From assembly GCA_903862375.1 (NCBI GenBank), contig CAIOXR010000085.1, positions 1-22,995 on the forward strand: DNA of 22,995 bases, written 5' to 3'. The translations under genes and the position numbers were made by a program. This document shows, one piece after another, positions 14,255 through 21,049 of this stretch (the stretch's first letter is position 1; each line of letters begins with the position of its first letter). Below the pieces are notes generated by a model. That model was not told the DNA's origin and ran no database searches. It saw only the letters and a program-made list of their open reading frames with translations. Origin of the DNA: an uncultured bacterium (GTDB taxonomy: Bacteria; Patescibacteriota; Minisyncoccia; Phycocordibacterales; UBA9973).

Positions 14255-16834
14255 CTAGACAACAATATTCACGATTCTACCTTTCACATAAATAATCCTT
14301 TTAATTAATTTATTCTCTATCCATGCAACTACATTCTTGTCATTTATAACGATCTTCTTTATTTTTTCTTCTGAAATATCTTTATTTATATCTATTTCTG
14401 AACGAACTTTTCCATTCACTTGAATTGCAATCTTTATCATATCATCAATTATCTTTTTCTTATCATACTTAGGCCAAGAACTTGTATGAATTGATCTCTT
14501 TTCTCCAAGATTTTGCCAAATTTCTTCTGTTATGTGAGGAGCAAATGGAGCTAAAATTTGTAGAAACATTTTGAAATCTTTTTTATTAATATTTTCATTT
14601 TTTTCCATTTCATTCACAAGAACCATCATAGATGAAATTGCTGTGTTAAACGAAAAATTCTCAATATCTTCAGAAACCTTTTTAATTGTTTTATGAAAAA
14701 CTTTTTCTATTTCAATATTACTATTTTTATTAGAAATTTTATTCTGAAGTCTAAAAACTTTATCCAAAAACCTTCTTGACCCTATAATACTTTCTGTAGA
14801 CCAAGGTAAACTTTGATCAAATGGACCCATAAACATTTCATAAACCCTTAATGTATCTGCACCATAATTTGAAACTATATCATCTGGGTTTACAACATTA
14901 TTCCACCTCTTACTCATCTTACGTCCATCTGTGGCAAGTACCATTCCTATATTTTTCATTTTTTTAAATGGTTCTTTAAATGATATATAACCCATATCAT
15001 AAAGGAAATTATTCCAAAAACGAGAATATAATAAATGACCAGTGGCATGTTCAGCACCACCTACATACATATCGACTTGATTCCAATAATCTATAGCTTT
15101 TTTTGAAGCAAATTCTTTATTATTCGTTGGGTCCATATATCTTATAAAATACCATGAACTACCTGCCCACCCTGGCATTGTATTCGTTTCATAACCTTCT
15201 TTTACCCAAGACTTAACTCCTGCTAATGGAGATTCTCCTGTTCCCATAATTTCATACGACTTAACATTTGGTAATTCTAAAGGTAAATTTTTTAATTTTA
15301 AATCAGAAATTATTCCATCTTTATCGTGTTTAAGTGGTATAGGTTCACCCCAATATCTTTGACGAGCAAAGACAGCATCTCGCATTTTATATTTAATAGT
15401 CTTAGAAGCAAGTTTTTTAGAAGCTAACCATTCTGTTATTTTTGATCGGGCTTCTTTCGATGTTAAACCATCAAATGTTCCTGAATTAAATAAAATTCCC
15501 TCTTCTTCAAAACATTCTTCAAAATTTTTAATTTTTTCAAAGAGACTATTATCTTGTGGTTTAATGGAAACACACAAAGGAATATTATATTTTTTTGCCA
15601 TATCAAAATCTCTTTTATCGTGAGCATCTGCAAAAACTGCACCTGTACCATATGAGGCAATTACAAAATCAGACACCCATACTGGAATTTCAAAACCAGT
15701 TGCTGGATTAATTACTTTTATACCTTTTAATTCTATGCCTGTTTTGTTATTTTTATCTATTCTTTCTTCTTCGGTTTTATTCTTAACTATTTCTAAATAT
15801 TTTTCAAATTCTGAGAAATTTTCAATGTTAATTTTATTTTTATTAATGAATTGATGCTCAGGTGAAAGAATTAAAAAAGTTCCTGAGAAAATAGTATCAA
15901 TGCGAGTTGTAAAAACTTCTATTTCTCCACCTATATTTTTTACAGGGAATTTTAATAAAGCACCTTCACTTTTTCCTATCCAATTCTTCTGAATTTCTTT
16001 TATATGAGAACTCCATTCTAATCTATCAAGGCCTGAGATGAGTCTATCAGCATAAGCTGTAATCCGCATAAACCACTGTCGCATAGACTTTTTTTCTACT
16101 GGATATCCTCCACGCTCTGAAACTATATCACCTTTTACATCAGTAGTAATCTCATCATTTGCCAATACTGTACCCATTTGTGGACACCAATTTACTTCAC
16201 TATATCCCTCATATGCTAAGCGATATTTCATGAGAATATCTTGCTTTTCTTTCTTAGAGAAATCTTTCCAATTTTTAGCAGTGAAAACACTTATATCATT
16301 ACTACAAGATGCATTTATATTTTTGTTCCCAGTTTTTTCAAAGATAGAAACAAGCTCATCAATTTTACGAGCTTTACCTTTCTTATTATCATACCAAGAG
16401 TTATAAATTTCAAGGAAAATCCATTGAGTCCATTTATAATATTTTGGGTCTGTAGTATTCACCTTTCGAGACCAATCATATGATAATCCTATAATTGAGA
16501 GCTGGCGCTCGAAGGTCTTTACATTCTCTTCTACGGCTTTCTTTGGATGAATTTTATGTTGTAGAGCATATTGCTCTGCAGGCAAACCAAAAGCATCATA
16601 ACCCATAGGATGAAGAACATTATAGCCCCCCATCCTCTTCATACGAGCATACACATCACTTCCTATATAACCACGAGGATGCCCAACATGGAGTCCCACA
16701 CCTGATGGATAAGGAAACATATCAAGAACATACATTTTCTTATTTTTACTTGAATTTAAAGTTTTATAAATTTCAGTTTCTTTCCAGTCTTTCTGCCATT
16801 TCTTTTCTATTTTTTTGTGATCGTAATTTTTCAT
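14255..16834 (-). CDS. leuS: Leucyl-tRNA synthetase
   Basis: LeuS charges tRNA-Leu with leucine and edits errors. In 859 residues, close to the 860 of E. coli: class I signature PYPSGVGLHVGH (41-52), HPMGYDAFGLPAEQYA, the editing-domain threonine-rich FTTRIDTIF, YGTGAVFADAHDKRDFDMA, RQRYWGEPIPL, WAGSSWYFIRYMDP, and KMSKRWNN (639-646) in place of the common KMSKS-x-N. The editing segment reads AVFADAHD where many bacteria have AVMAVPAHD, one residue shorter; the Asp and the RDF that follow are kept. An insert of about 60 residues rich in Lys/Asn follows the Trp-rich YKWTQWIFLEIY segment (about 133-195). The gene starts 4 bp after the stop of the membrane protein before it (TAA-TTAT-ATG), so the two are read as one transcript. 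No Shine-Dalgarno. Confidence 0.97.
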   Translation of the reverse strand: MKNYDHKKIEKKWQKDWKETEIYKTLNSSKNKKMYVLDMFPYPSGVGLHVGHPRGYIGSDVYARMKRMGGYNVLHPMGYDAFGLPAEQYALQHKIHPKKAVEENVKTFERQLSIIGLSYDWSRKVNTTDPKYYKWTQWIFLEIYNSWYDNKKGKARKIDELVSIFEKTGNKNINASCSNDISVFTAKNWKDFSKKEKQDILMKYRLAYEGYSEVNWCPQMGTVLANDEITTDVKGDIVSERGGYPVEKKSMRQWFMRITAYADRLISGLDRLEWSSHIKEIQKNWIGKSEGALLKFPVKNIGGEIEVFTTRIDTIFSGTFLILSPEHQFINKNKINIENFSEFEKYLEIVKNKTEEERIDKNNKTGIELKGIKVINPATGFEIPVWVSDFVIASYGTGAVFADAHDKRDFDMAKKYNIPLCVSIKPQDNSLFEKIKNFEECFEEEGILFNSGTFDGLTSKEARSKITEWLASKKLASKTIKYKMRDAVFARQRYWGEPIPLKHDKDGIISDLKLKNLPLELPNVKSYEIMGTGESPLAGVKSWVKEGYETNTMPGWAGSSWYFIRYMDPTNNKEFASKKAIDYWNQVDMYVGGAEHATGHLLYSRFWNNFLYDMGYISFKEPFKKMKNIGMVLATDGRKMSKRWNNVVNPDDIVSNYGADTLRVYEMFMGPFDQSLPWSTESIIGSRRFLDKVFRLQNKISNKNSNIEIEKVFHKTIKKVSEDIENFSFNTAISSMMVLVNEMEKNENINKKDFKMFLQILAPFAPHITEEIWQNLGEKRSIHTSSWPKYDKKKIIDDMIKIAIQVNGKVRSEIDINKDISEEKIKKIVINDKNVVAWIENKLIKRIIYVKGRIVNIVV

Positions 16835-16838
16835 ATAA

Positions 16839-17387
16839 TTATTTATTAAATTTCTTTATTGCTAACCAGATAAGTATTCCTAGTGCAAGTGCGAGTATCA
16901 CTACTTTTGCAAGATTATCTGCTTGCGACCAATACCGTATGGAAGCAATTATCAATGACAAGACTCCACCCCAAGCAAATGCAACAGAAAGTATATATAT
17001 ATTTATAAAGCCAGCACAGATAAGAGAGAGAATGCCAAGTATAATTAAAGTGATGAAAACTTTCTTTTCAAATATTTTACGTGCATTATCATAATTTAAT
17101 TGTTTAGTATAATTTTCATTACAGTAACCATCAATCTGAGTTTTACCTTTTAGAGCAGGATCAGGGTAAGCATTCTCACTCCACTGACCACCAACTGCTA
17201 TACACTTATCTTTGGTATTTATAGCTTCAAGAATTTGTGTAGGTTTAATATAGTTATCCAACACTGGCTCTTTGTATACCAAAGAAACCACATAATTAAA
17301 AAACAAATTCATAACTATGACAATAGCAACAATAATAGATACCTTAATAAAGCTTAATTGTTTTGAATTATTTGTAATTGGTTCCAT
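16839..17387 (-). CDS. Hypothetical membrane protein with a cysteine-paired external loop
   Basis: Not recognised by name; 182 residues. One hydrophobic segment at 12-38, a soluble loop 39-106, then about three further segments (107-130, 131-152, 160-177) and a short basic tail. The loop contains CIAVGGQW (62-69) and a second cysteine in DGYCNENY (C89), which could form a disulfide if the loop is outside the cell. An NYIKPTQILEAINTKDKC stretch before it is polar and probably structured. The gene is the first of the leuS operon, 4 bp ahead of leuS. It has a strong TGA-TATAAT box 7 nt before the ATG and is divergent from the DUF1003-like gene. I recall similar four-helix hypotheticals in Parcubacteria but cannot check. 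Function unknown. Confidence 0.8.
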   Translation of the reverse strand: MEPITNNSKQLSFIKVSIIVAIVIVMNLFFNYVVSLVYKEPVLDNYIKPTQILEAINTKDKCIAVGGQWSENAYPDPALKGKTQIDGYCNENYTKQLNYDNARKIFEKKVFITLIILGILSLICAGFINIYILSVAFAWGGVLSLIIASIRYWSQADNLAKVVILALALGILIWLAIKKFNK

Positions 17388-17394
17388 ATGTTTT

Positions 17395-17403
17395 ATTATA
17401 TCA
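17395..17403 (-). promoter_or_regulatory. Extended -10 promoter of the leuS operon
   Basis: Minus strand TGA-TATAAT, 7 nt, then ATG 17387. Its expected -35 position (about 17418-17423) falls on the -10 box of the divergent gene. Confidence 0.6.
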
Positions 17404-17414
17404 GAAATATAGTG

Positions 17415-17420
17415 TATAAT
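17415..17420 (+). promoter_or_regulatory. -10 promoter of the DUF1003-like gene
   Basis: A perfect TATAAT, 9 nt before ATG 17430. This spacing supports ATG 17430 over the longer frame beginning at 17388, which would be translated across the promoter. Its expected -35 region overlaps the -10 of the leuS operon promoter. Confidence 0.55.
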
Positions 17421-17429
17421 AAAGAGTAT

Positions 17430-17954
17430 ATGATAAATAATTTAAAATTAAAATTAATAGATAAAATAGAAAAAGTGGCCATAAAAGCCACTCATTTTAT
17501 TGGCTCTACTAAATCACTAATCATACATACAATATTATTTATAGTATCTTTTCTCCTCTATTTTTTTGGAATATCGTTTGAAAAGATATTATTAATTGTC
17601 ACCACAATAGTATCACTTGAAGCAATATATTTATCAATATTTATCCAAATGTCTGTTAATCGTCAAGCAAGAAAGCTTTATGCTGTTGCTCGAGATGTAG
17701 ATGAGATTCAAGAAGATGTAGAAGAAATTCAAAAAGATGTGGATGAAATCCAAGAAGATGTAGAAGATATTCAAAAAGATGTGGATGAAATCCAAGAAGA
17801 TGTAGAAGATATTCAAGAAGATGATGAGAAAAGTGAAAAAGATGAAAAGGCTGATGATGAAATACTCTCAAGAATTGAGAATACGATGGGAAAACTAATC
17901 CAAGAAGTCATGGAACTTAAAAAACAACATCAAGAAATTAAAAATAAAAAATAA
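17430..17954 (+). CDS. DUF1003-like membrane protein with heptad-repeat coiled coil
   Basis: 174 residues from ATG 17430. The N-terminal part resembles DUF1003 (PF06210): FIGSTKSLIIHTILFIVSFL forms the first membrane helix, a second follows in ILLIVTTIVSLEAIYLSIFI, and the helix pair ends in QMSVNRQARK, matching the family's ILMSQNRQ signature. The C-terminal half is an almost perfect coiled coil of six heptads D-V-D/E-E/D-I-Q-E/K (17694-17819 in DNA), then an acidic linker and a last helix (ILSRIENTMGKLIQEVMEL). Val and Ile take the a and d positions. The protein should form membrane-anchored oligomers in the cytoplasm; its role is unknown. Its stop is 2 bp from the tsaC stop on the other strand, with no terminator between. 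The frame is open to 17388, but the promoter overlies that stretch. Confidence 0.78.
   Translation: MINNLKLKLIDKIEKVAIKATHFIGSTKSLIIHTILFIVSFLLYFFGISFEKILLIVTTIVSLEAIYLSIFIQMSVNRQARKLYAVARDVDEIQEDVEEIQKDVDEIQEDVEDIQKDVDEIQEDVEDIQEDDEKSEKDEKADDEILSRIENTMGKLIQEVMELKKQHQEIKNKK
17694..17819 (+). repeat. Three 42-bp tandem repeats encoding coiled-coil heptads
   Basis: Units 17694-17735, 17736-17777 and 17778-17819. The second and third differ at one base of 42; the first differs from the second at four. Each encodes two heptads. The close match at silent positions points to recent unit duplication. Confidence 0.92.
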
Positions 17955-17956
17955 TA

Positions 17957-18532
17957 TTAATTTACTTTAATTTTTCCCTGTCTTAAAACTTCTATATTAT
18001 TATATTTTATCCTTATGAGAGTGGATGGATCTCCTGTTTTCTTACCAGCATTTATATATAAATCTACATCATTATAAAAATATGACTTCGCCTCTTTAAT
18101 TGTTTCTGCGGGAGTAAAACATTCTTTATTGGCACTTGGTGCTACGATCGGACCAACTTTCTTTAATAAACTATATAAATTAATATTTTCTTTTCCAATC
18201 ATTCGAAAGGCTATTTCTTTTGTACCCCTATGGATATATATAAATTTAGAATTTTTACAAGATAGTAATACACTAACTTCTCCTGGCCAAAATTTTTTCA
18301 AAATCTTGGCCAACCCCTTATTTATTTTAACATTAAAATTTTCCAAATCTTTTAAAGAATATATCAAAACTATGAGAGCTTTACTTTTATCCCTTTCTTT
18401 TATTCTATAAATTTTATCTATAGCTTTTTTTGAATATACACTTGCAACTAACCCATAAAGTGTATCAGTAGGAAGTACAACAATACCATCATTCATTAAA
18501 ATTTTTTTTGCTTTTTGCCAATCTGTTTTCAT
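17957..18532 (-). CDS. tsaC: L-threonylcarbamoyladenylate synthase TsaC/Sua5 family
   Basis: TsaC joins threonine, bicarbonate and ATP into TC-AMP, the donor used by TsaD. In 191 residues: VVLPTDTLYGL (18-28), the IKERDKSKALIVLI segment (44-57) matching the family's K-x-R-P-x-x-x-P-L region, FWPGEVSVLL, IAFRM, and VAPSANKE with the Ser-x-Asn motif, then DPSTLIRI. Length matches the short TsaC form, without the extra Sua5 domain. The usual proline after KxR is Asp here (KERD). The gene is separated from ychF by 115 bases and converges on the DUF1003-like gene with a 2-bp gap. No clear extended -10 box is seen; TTTAAT lies 7 nt before the ATG. The related YciO/YrdC proteins are the main alternative, but pairing with TsaD favours TsaC. 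Confidence 0.92.
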   Translation of the reverse strand: MKTDWQKAKKILMNDGIVVLPTDTLYGLVASVYSKKAIDKIYRIKERDKSKALIVLIYSLKDLENFNVKINKGLAKILKKFWPGEVSVLLSCKNSKFIYIHRGTKEIAFRMIGKENINLYSLLKKVGPIVAPSANKECFTPAETIKEAKSYFYNDVDLYINAGKKTGDPSTLIRIKYNNIEVLRQGKIKVN

Positions 18533-18647
18533 ATATATTATTAAATCTAAACTCTACCTATACTTCACTATGCTCAACATCCCCGAGTTTAAAATTATTA
18601 AATTTCATTAACCCTTCGTATACTCAGGATGATTGAATTAAAGATTA

Positions 18648-19760
18648 TTAAATCTTGAATTCAATCACATCGCCATTCTTCACTATGTACTCTTTACCTT
18701 CTGTTCTGACTTTACCTTTTGATCGTGCTTCACCATAACTTCCAGCAGATAGTAAATCGCTCCAATATACAACTTCTGCACGAATAAATTTATCTTTAAA
18801 ATCAGTATGTATAGCCATACCAGCAACTGGTGCAGTACTACCCTTCTTTATAGTCCAAGCCCTTGTCTCATCTTCTCCTGTAGTAAAGTATGTATCTAGG
18901 CCTAGAAGTTTATAGCCTTCTGTTATAAGACTATTGATACCGTCATCTTCCCCACCGAGTTCTTTACGAAACATTTCTTTTTCTTCTCCTTCAAAATCTT
19001 TAAGCTCATCTTCTACTTTTGCATCTATTACAACATAACGAGACCCTATACTTTCTATATAGTTGGTAAGTTCTTTAAATATTTCAGGATTGGCAGTATC
19101 TAGATTCTCAGCTCCTGCTCTTTTATTCAATCCATAAATAAATGGCTTCATCGTAAGTAAATTTAATTGTTTTACTTTCTCAATTTCTTTTTCTGTAAAG
19201 TCTATAGTATTTGCAAGTTTGCCAGCTTCTAATACTGGAATAAGTTTATTCAAAGCTTCATCTTCAATTATGAATTCTTTATCGCCTCTTCTTATTTCTT
19301 TTGCAATATTATTTTTCCTTTTTATGACAGTCTCCAAGTCAGCCAGTATAAGTTCTAAGTTTATTATTTCGATATCACGAAGTGGATCTATATCTCCCAT
19401 CACATGAAGTATCTCATCTCCTTTATCATTCTTCAACGGGAAAATTCTAACCATTTCAAGTATCGCATCTACCTCACGAATATTGGCTAAGAATTTATTC
19501 CCAAGACCCTCACCTTCAGATGCTCCTTTTACAAGACCTGCAATATCTACGAATTCTATAACAGCTGGGATGGTTTTTGCTGATTTAGAAAATTCTGATA
19601 GCTTCCATATGCGTTCATCAGGCACAGCAACAACCCCCACAGACGGATCTATAGTACAGAATGGATAATTCTCGCAAGAAACACCCTTCTTTGTAAGAGC
19701 GTTAAACAGAGTCGATTTCCCGACATTAGGTAATCCCACAATTCCGATTGATAGTGACAT
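18648..19760 (-). CDS. ychF: Obg-family GTPase/ATPase YchF (OLA1-like)
   Basis: YchF is a conserved ribosome-associated P-loop NTPase that prefers ATP in several bacteria. In 370 residues: G1 GLPNVGKST (9-17), switch II DIAGLVKGASEGEGLGNKFL (72-91), the YchF-specific ILHVMGDIDPLRDIEIINLEL (117-137), LNLLTMKPFIYGLNKRA (199-215), and the C-terminal TGS domain from GLDTYFTTGEDETRAWTI to the KNGDVIEFKI end. The nucleotide-specificity motif, normally N-x-x-E (as NVDE), is NKRA here, so the usual Glu is missing and the preceding Asn-Lys looks more like a standard GTPase motif. Length is near the 363 of E. coli. A TGT-TATATT box ends 6 nt before the ATG. The gene is upstream of tsaC on the same strand but 115 bases apart. 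Confidence 0.96.
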   Translation of the reverse strand: MSLSIGIVGLPNVGKSTLFNALTKKGVSCENYPFCTIDPSVGVVAVPDERIWKLSEFSKSAKTIPAVIEFVDIAGLVKGASEGEGLGNKFLANIREVDAILEMVRIFPLKNDKGDEILHVMGDIDPLRDIEIINLELILADLETVIKRKNNIAKEIRRGDKEFIIEDEALNKLIPVLEAGKLANTIDFTEKEIEKVKQLNLLTMKPFIYGLNKRAGAENLDTANPEIFKELTNYIESIGSRYVVIDAKVEDELKDFEGEEKEMFRKELGGEDDGINSLITEGYKLLGLDTYFTTGEDETRAWTIKKGSTAPVAGMAIHTDFKDKFIRAEVVYWSDLLSAGSYGEARSKGKVRTEGKEYIVKNGDVIEFKI

Positions 19761-19766
19761 AATGAA

Positions 19767-19775
19767 AATATAACA
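19767..19775 (-). promoter_or_regulatory. Extended -10 promoter of ychF
   Basis: Minus strand TGT-TATATT, identical to the valS box, then 6 nt and ATG 19760. No Shine-Dalgarno is present. Confidence 0.55.
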
Positions 19776-19897
19776 GATTTTTTATTATTCTGAAAGCCTG
19801 TTACCTTATGTATACTTGATAATAAATCAAATATTAATTATACTCTACTAAGTAAAAGTAAATTAATTAATCAGTCTAAAATTTAATTTTTAATATT

Positions 19898-19903
19898 TAA
19901 AAT
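19898..19903 (+). promoter_or_regulatory. -10-like box of the PRPP-synthetase-like gene
   Basis: TAAAAT, 7 nt before ATG 19911, without a TGN extension. The 150-base gap between ychF and this gene is otherwise AT-rich, with no gene seen. Confidence 0.35.
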
Positions 19904-19910
19904 ACTAATT

Positions 19911-20996
19911 ATGCAAAAAACAGATGTCGTTTTTTTAAGCGGACAAGGTAACCATGAACTAGGTCTAAAAATCCTAGATGAATTGAGTGAATTATTTGGA
20001 TCAAGATGCCAATTTGACCATATCACAATTAACAAGTACCCAGATGGAGAACTTGATAATCGTATTGTAAATCACTCAAAAATTAAAGGAAAAACAGTAG
20101 TTTTATATCAAAGTGTATTCTCTCAAGAAATGCTAGATGAAGCAATTGATTTAATTTGGGCTTGCAAACATCAATATGGGGCAACATATATTATCGCAGT
20201 ATTTCCATTCTTATGGAATCGTAGACAAGATCCTATGATGACAGAAGACAAAAAAGAAAAATGGTCAAAAAAAATCGTTAAACAAGACGAAGTACAAAGA
20301 TTAAGAAAAACTATTCATCTTTTAAGCTGTTGTGGTGTTAATGAACTTATGGTAGCTACCCCTCACTCTAATGCTATGGAAAATGCATGCATTGAATATG
20401 GAATTAAATTCCATGAAATAGATCCATCATCTTTATTTGCAACAACAATACAAACTTTTGTTCCACATGAAGATCATCACCTTATAAAAATTTATGCCCC
20501 AGATGCTGGTTCTATTCCTAGAGCTGTCAATCTTGCAAATTTGCTTCACTGTCCTGTTCTATTTAACCTTAAACACAGAGCCATTAATGATAAAACATCA
20601 ATTGTGGAAGAAAAAATAGAGGAAAGAGATAATCTAGTAAATGAATTCAGGGATTATTATAAATTTCAAGAAATATATTATATAAATCCAGAACTTGTAA
20701 AAAACATGATTATCATAATGATAGAAGACGAAGTAGCATCTGGAAGTACAGCCAACGACACAGGCCAAATGCTTCAAAGACTAACAGCTAAATCAGTTTT
20801 CCTATTAGCCACACATCCAGTTTTAACGCCAGGATGGAGAAATAAGTTATTTTACTGTTACCCTTTCACAAAAATAGCAATGACTAATACTATTCCCCGT
20901 GGTTACGATAAAAGAACTGGCGGAAAGATTTTTGATATTACAGTAGCTCCTATGTTTGGAGCTTCATTATTTAAAATTTTAAATCGTTTACAATAA
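19911..20996 (+). CDS. Divergent ribose-phosphate pyrophosphokinase-like protein
   Basis: PRPP synthetase makes the ribose donor for nucleotide and His/Trp synthesis from ribose-5-phosphate and ATP. The protein (361 residues, slightly longer than the usual 310-320) keeps the tandem type I PRTase layout: KYPDGELDNRIV (42-53) for F-x-D-G-E, IAVFPFLWNRRQDP (95-108) for I-P-Y-x-x-Y-x-R-Q-D, ATPHSNAMENAC (149-160) for DLHA-x-Q-x-x-G-F, YAPDAGSIPRAVNLA (195-209) for SPD-x-G-x-x-x-R-A-x-x-x-A, and IMIEDEVASGSTAND (269-283) for the ribose-phosphate loop IVDD-M-I-D-T-G-G-T. Several of the acidic and glycine positions differ: DLH is TPH, DDMIDTAGT is EDEVASGST. An insert (109-128) follows the RQDP motif. 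Either it is a very diverged enzyme or an inactive/regulatory PRPP-synthetase homologue. It is single, divergent from ychF, and followed by no clear terminator. Confidence 0.8.
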   Translation: MQKTDVVFLSGQGNHELGLKILDELSELFGSRCQFDHITINKYPDGELDNRIVNHSKIKGKTVVLYQSVFSQEMLDEAIDLIWACKHQYGATYIIAVFPFLWNRRQDPMMTEDKKEKWSKKIVKQDEVQRLRKTIHLLSCCGVNELMVATPHSNAMENACIEYGIKFHEIDPSSLFATTIQTFVPHEDHHLIKIYAPDAGSIPRAVNLANLLHCPVLFNLKHRAINDKTSIVEEKIEERDNLVNEFRDYYKFQEIYYINPELVKNMIIIMIEDEVASGSTANDTGQMLQRLTAKSVFLLATHPVLTPGWRNKLFYCYPFTKIAMTNTIPRGYDKRTGGKIFDITVAPMFGASLFKILNRLQ

Positions 20997-21049
20997 ATAT
21001 AGATTTAATAATTTTATTTTTATAATAGTCTTTGGGATAAAACTAAAGT

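Noticed and set aside
17388..17429. Fourteen-residue extension of the DUF1003-like protein
   Set aside because: TATAAT at 17415-17420 lies within it and ATG 17430 fits the promoter spacing used elsewhere in the window.
17634..17871. Two minus-strand open frames antisense to the heptad repeats
   Set aside because: They are shadows: repeat-rich Phe/Ile/His/Leu translations of the complementary strand, with no promoter or family resemblance.
18561..18660. Possible 50-bp tandem duplication between tsaC and ychF
   Set aside because: Aligned base by base the two halves match at only about 28 of 50 positions, mostly in a shared ATTATTAAAT stretch, so it is not convincing in AT-rich DNA.
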